This document shows positions 43,863 to 52,935 of a DNA stretch of 64,000 nt, piece by piece. Below the pieces are notes generated by a model that saw nothing but the letters and a program-made list of their open reading frames with translations, ran no database searches and was not told the origin of the DNA. Source of the DNA: an uncultured Clostridia bacterium (GTDB lineage Bacteria; Bacillota; Clostridia; TANB77; CAG-508); contig CAOTKV010000003.1 in NCBI GenBank assembly GCA_948530865.1, forward strand, positions 62,001 to 126,000. The letters run 5' to 3'. Both the position numbers and the translations under genes were made by a program. Numbering within the stretch: the first letter of the stretch is position 1; every line of letters begins with the position of its first letter.

Positions 43863-46337
43863 ATGCTAAATATGCCTGTATTAAAATTCGATAAAAGTAT
43901 TAAATATTTAGAAACACAAACTAATATTCAAAAAAATAATAAACAATTAATACTAGATATAATTACTAATATTGGTCTAATTTTAAATACCTCTTCTGCA
44001 AATAATAATGAACATTTGAAAAATGTACTAGAAACAGCAAATGATTTTTTACAAAATATTTCAAATAATATAATAACTTTAGAACAATTAAATTTAGAAA
44101 TTTCTAATATCAAAAATGAATTAAATGATATTATCTCTTCTAAATCACAAACACCCAAAACAAAAGAATATTATATTGCTGCATTTTCAAATATAAAAAA
44201 CAATATTGAACAATATACAGAAAGTTTTCAAGAAGCAGAAAAAAAATTAGATATCGATAATAGTGATTTTAATAATTTTATAAAAGAAAATGATTTCAAA
44301 TACACTTTAAATGAAACAGAAAATTCTGAAAATAATTATGAGCTTACAAGTTTCTCTGTTAATAATGAAGTTACTTCTATTTCTTCTGATGAAGATACTA
44401 ATGAAAAAATTGAAGATTCTATATACTCAGATTCTGAAGATGATGTAGTTGAACTTGATACAGATTCTACTATTGAAAATATTTCTGAAAAAAATATAGC
44501 AGAATCATCAGCTGAAACTGAAATTACAAATGAAAATAATGTAGCAGAGCAATTAGTTGAAGCAGAAGTTATAAATGAAACTATAGTTGAAACTAATAAT
44601 GAAGTTCAAACTGTAAACGAAGTTTCTTTTGAAACAACTAATAATGAAGAAATTGTTGATGAAAATAATCAATCTAATGTAGAAACAACATCTGAAGTTA
44701 CAGAGCAAATAGAAATTCAAACTCCTGATATTAATAATACTACTGAAAATATAAATGAAAATAATGTTATTATAGAAGAAATACCAGCACTATCAATTAA
44801 CGATATAAATACTTTATCAGAACAAACTAGAACTGAATTAGATCCTGCTGAATTAGAGAAAAAACACAAAATCGATGAATTAACAAATGAGTTTAAAGAA
44901 ATTTTAACAAATCTTTATGATACTGGTATAACCGATTTTGATTTTACTTCTGCTCTTACAAATTCATTTCAAGAAATATTACCTAATACCAAAAAATCTG
45001 AGGCAGAAGATATTGACTTAGAACTTTTAGAAGAAATTGCTTTTTCTGATGAACTTCTTAACGGAAATGCTCCTACTAAAGAAGTAGCAGATACTATAGT
45101 TGTTGATGATATTGTTTATGATAACCCTTCAATTCTTGAAGATACAATTGTTGATGATATTGTTAGTGATATAATTGAAAATCCTACTCAAGATAATCTT
45201 TTAGAATCACTTATTGAAAAAGATTCTACTATTAATGAAGAAAAAGAGAATGAATCTTTACTTGATTCACTTATAAAAGAAAATTCATTAAATGAAGAAT
45301 CAGTAATAGAAAAAGTTACTACTAAAGAAGAACTTATTGAGCCTTTTGATGTTGAAAAAGATATTCAAGAAAAGTCTGATACTGAGGAAATTGTTGAAGA
45401 AAGTATGGAAGAACTTATTAATTCAATTATCGATTCACCTATAGTTGAAGAAAATATTAAACCTGAACCAAAATTTGAAGATGATACTATTAAAGATATT
45501 GAAGTTTCAGAACCTATTACGGAATCAGAAGAACCTGAAATAAATATTTTAGATGGAGAGTTTGAAGAAGCTCCTATTAATGAAATTGAAACACCTATTG
45601 AAGATCATGGTTTACCAGAATTAGATGATTCGATTCTTGAAGAAATATTTGCTACAAATGATTCAGTAAAAGATGAATATGTTTCTCCTTTAGAAGAAAT
45701 ATCATCTACTGAAGATATATTTAATAGAGAACTAACAAACTTATTAAATGATGAATTAGGTGATCATCAATTACATAATTATACAGATTCTAATATAGAA
45801 ACAAAAAAGATTGAAGAATCATCAGAAGAAAAACAAACTACTATAGAAGTATCAGAATATCATAAAATACAACCAGTAATAGATGAAACAATGCCAATTG
45901 ATCAAATGATTGATATGATAAAAGCCGCAGAAGCCAAAAGTAAAGTTTTAATCATATCTGAAAAAACAAATAGTATTTACTTACCTTATAGAATATCAGA
46001 ATTAAGAAATTATATGGAATATTATCCAAATGTATATGATTCTTTAGCTGATGTTGTTAGTCAAGAATTTATATTAAATTTAAGTAATTTTAGAGAACAT
46101 CCAGCAAAAGCAAGATTTACTGAAACATATAATTTAATTAAAAATCGTTCTGGTAAAACAGTAACAAAAGCGCTTACTTATGCATTAAAATTATCTAATA
46201 TGAAAAATTTAGATCCAGCAATTATTGCAGCTTGTAAAAGTGACTATGAACTAGATTGTTTCTTAGATTGTCTAAATCATAATAAATTAAATTCATTTAA
46301 ATTTTTCAAAATATTTTATGATGCAAACCCTATATAA
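43863..46337 (+). CDS. Very acidic, low-complexity protein of unknown function
   Basis: 824 residues from ATG 43863 with AAGGAG upstream. The first 150 residues are helical and polar. Residues of about 150-680 are dominated by Glu, Asp, Asn, Ser, Thr, Ile and Val with loose repeats such as ETNNEV, VDDIV and LLESLIEKD. The last 140 residues form a more ordinary helical domain (MIDMIKAAEAKSKVLI, then YRISELRNYMEYYPN). There is no signal peptide or membrane helix. I recognise no family. It is convergent with spoIVA, so a role in spore formation is possible but only by position. Confidence 0.75.
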   Translation: MLNMPVLKFDKSIKYLETQTNIQKNNKQLILDIITNIGLILNTSSANNNEHLKNVLETANDFLQNISNNIITLEQLNLEISNIKNELNDIISSKSQTPKTKEYYIAAFSNIKNNIEQYTESFQEAEKKLDIDNSDFNNFIKENDFKYTLNETENSENNYELTSFSVNNEVTSISSDEDTNEKIEDSIYSDSEDDVVELDTDSTIENISEKNIAESSAETEITNENNVAEQLVEAEVINETIVETNNEVQTVNEVSFETTNNEEIVDENNQSNVETTSEVTEQIEIQTPDINNTTENINENNVIIEEIPALSINDINTLSEQTRTELDPAELEKKHKIDELTNEFKEILTNLYDTGITDFDFTSALTNSFQEILPNTKKSEAEDIDLELLEEIAFSDELLNGNAPTKEVADTIVVDDIVYDNPSILEDTIVDDIVSDIIENPTQDNLLESLIEKDSTINEEKENESLLDSLIKENSLNEESVIEKVTTKEELIEPFDVEKDIQEKSDTEEIVEESMEELINSIIDSPIVEENIKPEPKFEDDTIKDIEVSEPITESEEPEINILDGEFEEAPINEIETPIEDHGLPELDDSILEEIFATNDSVKDEYVSPLEEISSTEDIFNRELTNLLNDELGDHQLHNYTDSNIETKKIEESSEEKQTTIEVSEYHKIQPVIDETMPIDQMIDMIKAAEAKSKVLIISEKTNSIYLPYRISELRNYMEYYPNVYDSLADVVSQEFILNLSNFREHPAKARFTETYNLIKNRSGKTVTKALTYALKLSNMKNLDPAIIAACKSDYELDCFLDCLNHNKLNSFKFFKIFYDANPI

Positions 46338-46345
46338 ATATCAAA

Positions 46346-46377
46346 GCTCTGAGTTATAATATACTCAGAGCTTTTTT
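46346..46377 (+). terminator. Terminator of the acidic-protein gene
   Basis: A nine-base stem GCTCTGAGT/ACTCAGAGC with an eight-base loop is followed by TTTTTTG on the plus strand. It lies between the convergent ends of the acidic-protein gene and spoIVA. Confidence 0.85.
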
Positions 46378-46383
46378 GTTTGA

Positions 46384-47862
46384 TTATAAAATTATGCAAA
46401 TTAGTCCACCACTTCCCTCATTAACTATTCTTTCTAATGTTTCTTGAAGTTTTAATTGTGCCTCTTCTGGCATTTTTGCTAATTTATTTTGCAAACCTTC
46501 ATTTATTAATTCATGTAAACTTTTTCCAAAAATATTTGAATTCCAAATTTCTTTTGGATCATTTTCAAATCCTGAAAGTAAGTATTTTACTAAATCTTCT
46601 GATTGTTTTTCACTACCTACTATAGGAGATATTTCAGTTTCAGTATTAATTTTTATCATATGAATTGATGGAGCTTTCGCTTTAAGTTTTACCCCATATT
46701 TTGAACCTTGTTTTACAATTTCAGGCTCATCTAAAATTAAGTCTTCTATACCTGGAGTAACAATTCCATATCCTTTCTGATTAACTTCATGTATTGCATA
46801 TGACATTTTATCATACTCTGTTTTAATTTTTGCAAAATTAGATATACATGAAAACAACTCTCCCTCATTCTTTATATTAACACCTGTAATCTTAGTAAGC
46901 ATATTATAAAATAGACTATCATTTAACTCTGCTTTTACACTTACTGTACCTCTTCCTAAATTAATTTCTTCTATATAAGATTTTTTTATTTCATCACATT
47001 CTTCTAATTTTTGATAACATTCATTTACATCTTTTAATCTTTTTGTATTTTCAAAAGTTTTTCTTACATTATTAAATAATGAAACTTTTAATTCGTTATC
47101 TATATCTAATCCATCAATCCATCTTGGAAATTTTACTTCTATGTTTTCTATCATAAATTCATATAATAACTTTGAAAATATTAAATTAATATCTTCCAAA
47201 TTTAAATTTAAGCAATTTACTGGAATAACTGTTGTACCATATTTACTTGATAAATCATTTGCCATGCTTATGCTATATGGGTCATTTGGATTTTGACAAT
47301 TCATAAGCATTATAAATGGTTTATTTAAATCCTGCAATTCATTTACAACTCTTTCCTCTGCATAAACATATTCTTCTCTTGGTATATCTGTAATAGTACC
47401 ATCTGTTGTTATAATAATTCCAACAGTTGAATGTTCTACAATTACCTTTTTAGTTCCAAGTTCAGCAGCAGTCTCAAATGGTATTTCATTTTCAGACCAT
47501 GGTGTTTTTACCATTCTAGGCATATCATCTTCTAAATATCCAATTGCATTATTTACTAAATATCCAACACAATCAACTAACCTTGTTTTCATTTTTACAT
47601 TTCCATTTAAAGTAATTTCAATAGCTTCATTTGGAATAAATTTAGGTTCAGTTGTCATTATTGTTCTTCCACTTGCACTTTGTGGCAATTCATCAATAGC
47701 TCTTTCCTTCTTATATTCATTATCAATATTAGGCAAAACTAATAATTCCATAAACTTTTTTATAAATGTTGACTTACCAGTTCTTACTGGTCCAACCACT
47801 CCTATGTAAATGTCTCCATCAGTTCTTTGAGCTATATCTTGATATATTTCAAAATTCTCCAT
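46384..47862 (-). CDS. spoIVA: Stage IV sporulation protein A, spore-coat ATPase
   Basis: 492 residues when started at ATG 47862 (AGGAGG ten bases upstream), the same length as Bacillus subtilis SpoIVA. It opens with YQDIAQRTDGDIYIGVVG, has Walker A GPVRTGKSTFIKKFMEL, and TTEPKFIPNEAIEI and LVDCVGYLV in the GTPase-like domain. The C-terminus ends in GSGGLICIIL, the region that binds SpoVM on the forespore membrane. SpoIVA polymerises with ATP hydrolysis to form the coat basement layer. Its presence is firm evidence for a spore former. The longer frame adds ten residues without a ribosome binding site. Confidence 0.96.
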   Translation of the reverse strand: MENFEIYQDIAQRTDGDIYIGVVGPVRTGKSTFIKKFMELLVLPNIDNEYKKERAIDELPQSASGRTIMTTEPKFIPNEAIEITLNGNVKMKTRLVDCVGYLVNNAIGYLEDDMPRMVKTPWSENEIPFETAAELGTKKVIVEHSTVGIIITTDGTITDIPREEYVYAEERVVNELQDLNKPFIMLMNCQNPNDPYSISMANDLSSKYGTTVIPVNCLNLNLEDINLIFSKLLYEFMIENIEVKFPRWIDGLDIDNELKVSLFNNVRKTFENTKRLKDVNECYQKLEECDEIKKSYIEEINLGRGTVSVKAELNDSLFYNMLTKITGVNIKNEGELFSCISNFAKIKTEYDKMSYAIHEVNQKGYGIVTPGIEDLILDEPEIVKQGSKYGVKLKAKAPSIHMIKINTETEISPIVGSEKQSEDLVKYLLSGFENDPKEIWNSNIFGKSLHELINEGLQNKLAKMPEEAQLKLQETLERIVNEGSGGLICIIL

Positions 47863-47943
47863 AAAAAAATATCCTCCTATAAATTTGTACACATCATCTT
47901 TTACTAATTTATATTTGGATATTCTAAATTTATGACTATTTAT

Positions 47944-48678
47944 TTATATTTTGTCTTTACTTTTTATTAATATATAAAATTCGCTTTTTTCCATATCTAA
48001 CTCACTAATATGATTTTTAAATACATTTATATTTTCTAATTTCTGTGGAATATTAACTTGTTTTTCTTGATAAATGCTTATAATTTCCCCTTTTTCATTT
48101 TTAATTATATTAACAAATTCTAAATCAAAGTTTTGAAAATTTAGTTGATTTAAAATAGAAAATTTATAACTCTCACATATATCTTTATCTATTAATTCTT
48201 TATTTTCATTAAATTTTTGATATGCTATTACTTTCCAATATGAATTATCATAAAAATAATAAATATCATATATTGATTTATTTATATTATAATTATCTAA
48301 ATAAAATTTGTAATCATTAAAATCTGAAATTGTTGATTTTAAATCTTCATTTACATCAATAATAATATTATTTTTTAGCTCATAATTTTTATTAATACCA
48401 CATTGATATATTTTTCCTTTTATATCAATATATGAACCAGTTCCTATTGATTTTAGTTCATTTACATTATAAATAGGAATTATACTATCAGATTCTGCAT
48501 ATAAATTCATTTCAACTTCATTTTCATTTTTTGAATAAATTTGTTTTAATTCTATTTCTTTTGTATTTTGAATTTTCGCTTTATCTCTAACAATTGAATA
48601 TACTGTTAAAACAAATATAAGTAAAAATAACATTACAAATAATACAACTAGCGAAATTATTCCATTTTCTTTCTTCAT
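47944..48678 (-). CDS. Unknown protein with prepilin-like N-terminus
   Basis: 244 residues. The start MKKENGIISLVVLFVMLFLL looks like a type IV prepilin leader: basic, then a glycine followed by a long hydrophobic helix, though without the usual glutamate at position five of the mature part. The rest is polar and rich in Lys, Asn, Ile and Tyr, with one cysteine pair-like arrangement (residues about 92 and 167). A prepilin peptidase-like gene occurs at 62302-63069, so processing is conceivable. It lies between spoIVA and the ger operon. Function unknown. Confidence 0.6.
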   Translation of the reverse strand: MKKENGIISLVVLFVMLFLLIFVLTVYSIVRDKAKIQNTKEIELKQIYSKNENEVEMNLYAESDSIIPIYNVNELKSIGTGSYIDIKGKIYQCGINKNYELKNNIIIDVNEDLKSTISDFNDYKFYLDNYNINKSIYDIYYFYDNSYWKVIAYQKFNENKELIDKDICESYKFSILNQLNFQNFDLEFVNIIKNEKGEIISIYQEKQVNIPQKLENINVFKNHISELDMEKSEFYILIKSKDKI

Positions 48679-48773
48679 TTTTTTCCTCTTTCTTAATCAA
48701 CTATATTATAGAATAAAATCAAATATTTTGTAAATACTATATTAAAACAATTTAAAATGGAGAATTTAAATAG

Positions 48774-50430
48774 ATGAAAAATTTATTTAACAATTTATTT
48801 GAATATAAAGAACAAGAAAATGCTGAATTTATACTTCCTAAAGTAGCAAATAATATTGAAAAAAGTGAATTTGAGAAAAAAGATATTACAACCGTATCTT
48901 CTGATTTAAAGAAAAACATAGAGTACCTAAAAATTAAATACAACATGCTTATTAATAGTGATATTAAAATTAGAGAATTTACAATTACAATAAAACCCAA
49001 AAAATATGAAGCATTCATCATTTATATAGATGGTATGGTAGATGGCGATGCCATAAATGATTTTATTTTAAAACCTTTACTATTAAAAAATTCTATAAAA
49101 ATGAAATCTGAATCTACTGAAATAACTCAAAAAAAAGTTCTAAATTTTAATTTAGAAAATTTTTTATATGCTAACCTTATTCCTCAAAATAGTATTAGCA
49201 CTGAAAAAAAATTTGATGATATTATTCCAAAAATAAATTCTGGTTTTTGTGTTTTATTTGTAAATGGTTTAGATTCTGCTATTGCAATCGAATCGAAAGG
49301 ATTTGAAGGTCGTAGTGTTGCAGAACCAGTAACTGAAACTGTTGTAAAAGGTTCTCATGAAGCATTTGTCGAAAATTTAAGAACTAATAGTTCTATGCTT
49401 AGAAAAATAATAAATAATGAAAATCTAATTATAGAGGAAACTAATGTTGGTAAAATTAGTAATACAAAAGTTGCAATATGCTACATGAAAAATATAACAA
49501 ATGATGATTTAATAGCAGAAGCAAAATACAGAATTAATAACTTAGAAATTGATACTCTATTATCATCTGGTCAGTTAGAGCAATTTATTAAGGACTCATC
49601 AACTACTGCTTTTCCTCAAACAATATCAACAGAACGACCTGATAAGACATGTAATTATCTTTTAGAAGGACGTATTGCTGTTTTAGTAAATGGTTCGCCA
49701 TTTTCAATAATTTTACCAGCAGTTCTAATTGATTTCCTAACATCACCAGAAGATGTTAATTTAAATTACAATTATGCTAATTTTTTAAGAGTTTTAAGAT
49801 CAGCTGCTTTATGCTTTGCACTTTTGTTACCTGGTATGTATATTGCAATAACAACATATCATTGTGAATTAATTCCATCAGAATTACTATTTGCAATAAT
49901 AGCTGCAAGAGCCGCTATTCCTTTTCCTATATTTTTTGAAATAATGATAATGGAACTTTCATTTGAATTAATTCAAGAAGCAAGTATACGAGTACCTTCA
50001 TCATTTAGTACTACTGTTCGGAATTATTGGTGCCTTAATACTTGGTGAAGCCGCTGTTTCTGCTAATATTGTAAGTCCTATTCTTATAATTATCGTAGCT
50101 TTCACTGGAATTTCTGCATTTGCTATACCTGATAATTCTCTTAGATTTTCAATTCGAATGTTTAGGTTTATGTATATTGTTTTAGGATTTTTAGCAGGAT
50201 TTTTAGGAATTGCTTTTGGATTTTTTATACATTTTCTAATACTTTCAAATCATAATTCATTTGGTATACCATTTTTTAGCCCATATATACCATATAATCA
50301 CATTACAGAAAATGATAGCTTGCATATAAATCCTGTTTGGAAAAGAGAAAGAAGAAATAGATTTTTAAATACAAAAAAACCAGAAGAAGAAAAACACATT
50401 AGTATGTCTTGGAGGAAAAATGGAAAGTAA
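48774..50430 (+). CDS. GerA-family germinant receptor subunit A, interrupted by a +1 frameshift at CGG
   Basis: From ATG 48774 the frame encodes a GerA-type N-terminal domain and helices up to SSFSTTV (415 codons), then meets CGG at 50019-50021 and stops nine codons later. Skipping the C gives GIIGALILGEAAVSANIVSP, the strongly conserved GerA motif, and continues to TAA at 50430 for about 551 residues, the normal family length. Without the shift the last membrane helices and C-tail would be missing. The following gerB-like gene overlaps the true end (50420), as is usual for ger operons. The subunit sits in the spore inner membrane and responds to nutrients. The paralogue (gerA or gerK) cannot be assigned. 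Confidence 0.88.
50016..50022 (+). other. Putative +1 recoding site GTT-CGG-A in the germinant receptor gene
   Basis: GTT CGG A, with CGG as codon 416. Reading in frame gives RNYWCLNTW and a stop; omitting the C at 50019 gives GTT GGA ATT ATT GGT, which matches the conserved T-(I/V)-G-(I/L)-(I/V)-G of GerA proteins. The glycine at this position is family knowledge, so the intended product is clear. Identical heptamer to the flippase site. Confidence 0.75.
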
Positions 50431-51523
50431 TTTTAGATTAAAAAGATATCAAGCAATTGCATTAATTACATTAATAATGATAAACAAATTAATTTTAAAT
50501 ATTCCATATTACATTGTTAATCTAGTTGGAAATGGTGCTATTGTTAATATTATTTATATTACTATAATTGATTTTATAGGACTACTTATAATATTAAAAT
50601 TATTCGATAAATTTGAAAATCAAGACATTTTAGATGTTTCAGAATTTATAGGTACTACAAAATTAAAAACAATAATAGGAATAATTTGTATTACTATATT
50701 TTTTATAGGAACATTTATCACTATATTAGATTTTTCAAATGTTTTGCATACAATATATTTTTCCAATTTTCCTATTATCTATATTTTAGCTTTTTTTATT
50801 GTTGGAATTTTAATTGCAAACCTTATAAATTTAAAATCTATTTCTAACATAATTAGTTTTATTATTCCGTTTGCAATTGCAAGTATTTTAATAACTTTTT
50901 TTGCAAGATCTAAAGATTTTAACATTACAAATCTAACACCAATACTTGGTAAAAATTATTATACTACATTTGTACTTGGATTAACTAATACATTTGCAAT
51001 GTACTTTATAGTTTACATTTATTTTTTTAAACCATTACTATATAATCAAGCTGATTTTAAAAAAATTTCAATTATATCTTATATAATTTCTAGTATTCTA
51101 CTACTAATTACTGTAATACCTCTTTTAACTTTATTTAATACTACAAATGGAAACGAACCTATAAATTCATTATTTTTACTTGCAAGACAAATAGAATTTG
51201 GAACATTTCTTCAAAGAGTTGATGCATTATTTATACTTCTTTGGATATTATCAATATATGCTTATCTAAGCTTTGTAATTTTCTTAATAAATAGAATTAT
51301 AAAAAAAATCACAAATGTTTCTGATGAAAAAATGATTTCTTTTTCTACATGCAGTATTTTATTTGGTCTTTCCATAATTCCATTAAATATATCTCAAATA
51401 CATTTTATTCAAAATATTATATATAGATACATGATTATTGGCTTCATATTTGGACTAGGTCTTATTATTCTGATTTGGGGTAATATAAAATACAGAAAGG
51501 TAAAATCAAATGATAAAAAGTAA
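50420..51523 (+). CDS. GerB-family germinant receptor subunit B (APC-type transporter fold)
   Basis: 367 residues with ten transmembrane helices. It opens with LKRYQAIALITLIMINKLI and has FARSKDFNITNLTPILG and QIEFGTFLQRVDALFILLWI, all typical of GerAB/GerKB spore germination proteins of the APC superfamily. It is thought to bind the germinant. It overlaps the end of subunit A by 11 bases and subunit C by 14 bases, so the three genes are translationally coupled. The coupling depends on ribosomes reaching the true end of subunit A, that is, on the +1 frame. Confidence 0.93.
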   Translation: MESNFRLKRYQAIALITLIMINKLILNIPYYIVNLVGNGAIVNIIYITIIDFIGLLIILKLFDKFENQDILDVSEFIGTTKLKTIIGIICITIFFIGTFITILDFSNVLHTIYFSNFPIIYILAFFIVGILIANLINLKSISNIISFIIPFAIASILITFFARSKDFNITNLTPILGKNYYTTFVLGLTNTFAMYFIVYIYFFKPLLYNQADFKKISIISYIISSILLLITVIPLLTLFNTTNGNEPINSLFLLARQIEFGTFLQRVDALFILLWILSIYAYLSFVIFLINRIIKKITNVSDEKMISFSTCSILFGLSIIPLNISQIHFIQNIIYRYMIIGFIFGLGLIILIWGNIKYRKVKSNDKK

Positions 51524-52649
51524 ATTAATTTGCATTCTTTTATTAATTTCTATATTATTCACATTTACTGGTTGTAGTACAAGTAGTGGAACTGATAGTT
51601 ATTATTTTATTGTTTCACTTGGAATTGATAAAACTGATGATGGTAATTTAAAAATTAGTGTTCAAATTCCATCTACTTCAGAATCTTCTGATAGTGGTGG
51701 GTCTTCACAATCAAGTAGTGCTAATATTTATTCAGTTGAAGCACGAACTATTGATGAAGGATTTACAATTTTAGATAACTATTTAAATAAGAGAATAAAT
51801 TTATCACACTGCTCAGCTTTAGTGGTTTCAGAAGAAATTGCTAGAGAAGGTTTAAAAACATTTATATATACTTTAAGTAACAATACTGAATTACGACACA
51901 GTTGTGAACTTATTGTAAGTAGCGATTCTGCATATAATGTTTTAGAAAAAATAGCAAATTCTGGAGAATCTTTTTCTTCTAGGTTATTTGATTACTTAAA
52001 AACTTGTAGTGATTGTACTGGTCTTACAATTAGTACCACTTTTGGAGACTTTTTTGAAAGTCTACACAATGAAAGTATTCAACCTATAGCTATATACACT
52101 GTTGTTTCAGATGAAACTGTTCAAACATCTGGTATTGCACTATTTAGGAATGAATTTATGATTAGCCATGTTGATTCCATAGATACAATTGCTCATTCTA
52201 TTTGTATTAATAAACTAAATGGTACAACTATTACTTTAGAAAATCCATTTGATAAAGATTCTTATGTTGACTTAGATATTGAATTATATAAAGATACAAA
52301 AGTATCTGTAAATATAATTAATAATAGCCCTTATATAACTATTGATGTTCATCCAAAAGGTTCTATTAGAAGTTCAGGAAGTGTATTTAATTACATTAAT
52401 AATGAAAATATTAAAAAACTAGAAAATGCTACAGACATTTATATTTCAAATATTATAAAAGATTATGTATATAGGCTTACAAAAGAATATAATACTGATG
52501 TAATTGGATTTAAAAGTGTTTGTCAATCACAATATCTTACAGAAGATGAATTTGAAAAAGTACACTGGGATGAAATCTTTCAGGACTCATTTTTTGATGT
52601 AACTGTGGATACAGAAATAAATTCTAGTAATTTGTTTAATAAAGAATAA
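51510..52649 (+). CDS. GerC-family germinant receptor lipoprotein
   Basis: 379 residues. A lipoprotein signal ends in FTFTGC (cysteine at about residue 22). The Ger(x)C domain follows: YYFIVSLGIDKTDDGNLKISVQIP, ARTIDEGFTILDNYLNKRINLSHC, and a C-terminal domain with VHWDEIFQDSFFDVTVDTEI. GerC subunits are anchored at the outer face of the spore inner membrane and are required for receptor function. It is the last gene of the ger operon; a long inverted repeat starts two bases after its stop. Confidence 0.93.
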   Translation: MIKSKLICILLLISILFTFTGCSTSSGTDSYYFIVSLGIDKTDDGNLKISVQIPSTSESSDSGGSSQSSSANIYSVEARTIDEGFTILDNYLNKRINLSHCSALVVSEEIAREGLKTFIYTLSNNTELRHSCELIVSSDSAYNVLEKIANSGESFSSRLFDYLKTCSDCTGLTISTTFGDFFESLHNESIQPIAIYTVVSDETVQTSGIALFRNEFMISHVDSIDTIAHSICINKLNGTTITLENPFDKDSYVDLDIELYKDTKVSVNIINNSPYITIDVHPKGSIRSSGSVFNYINNENIKKLENATDIYISNIIKDYVYRLTKEYNTDVIGFKSVCQSQYLTEDEFEKVHWDEIFQDSFFDVTVDTEINSSNLFNKE

Positions 52650-52650
52650 A

Positions 52651-52742
52651 TTGTTATTTGTGTGAGTGAATTTTTACCTATATTAAATTATTCTACAAAG
52701 CTTTAATAAAAAAGTGCAAAAATTTACTCACACAAATAACAA
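52651..52742. repeat. 25-bp inverted repeat downstream of the ger operon
   Basis: TTGTTATTTGTGTGAGTGAA plus five T (52651-52675) and its inverted copy (52718-52742) differ at one base and enclose 42 AT-rich bases. There is no T-run after the right arm, so it is not a typical terminator, although the transcript would fold into a long stem. It could be a small mobile-element remnant, an mRNA 3' end structure or a protein-binding site. Confidence 0.7.
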
Positions 52743-52767
52743 TTTTCTAAAAAAGAAAGGATTTCCC

Positions 52768-52935
52768 ATGAAATATATATTTATTTTTATTTTATTACTT
52801 GCATGTATAAAATCATACTATTATGGAATGTTTGAAATTAAAGAAAAGGAAAATAAAACTGGAGGAATTGCCATAATTTTTCTAGCAATCCTTGGATTTA
52901 TTTTCCCTTCAATATTATTAATTTTATTATATTAA
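52768..52935 (+). CDS. Small two-helix membrane protein
   Basis: 55 residues from ATG 52768, with GAAAGGA upstream. A longer frame starts inside the inverted repeat but has no ribosome binding site. Two hydrophobic segments (about 2-15 and 31-54) flank a charged loop KEKENKT. It has no recognisable family. It lies between the ger operon and the convergent TelA-like gene, overlapping the end of the latter by four bases. Confidence 0.5.
   Translation: MKYIFIFILLLACIKSYYYGMFEIKEKENKTGGIAIIFLAILGFIFPSILLILLY

Noticed and set aside
50158..50430. Independent 90-residue gene starting at 50158
   Set aside because: It is the C-terminal part of the germinant receptor subunit. Conserved GerA sequence continues upstream of that ATG in the same frame.
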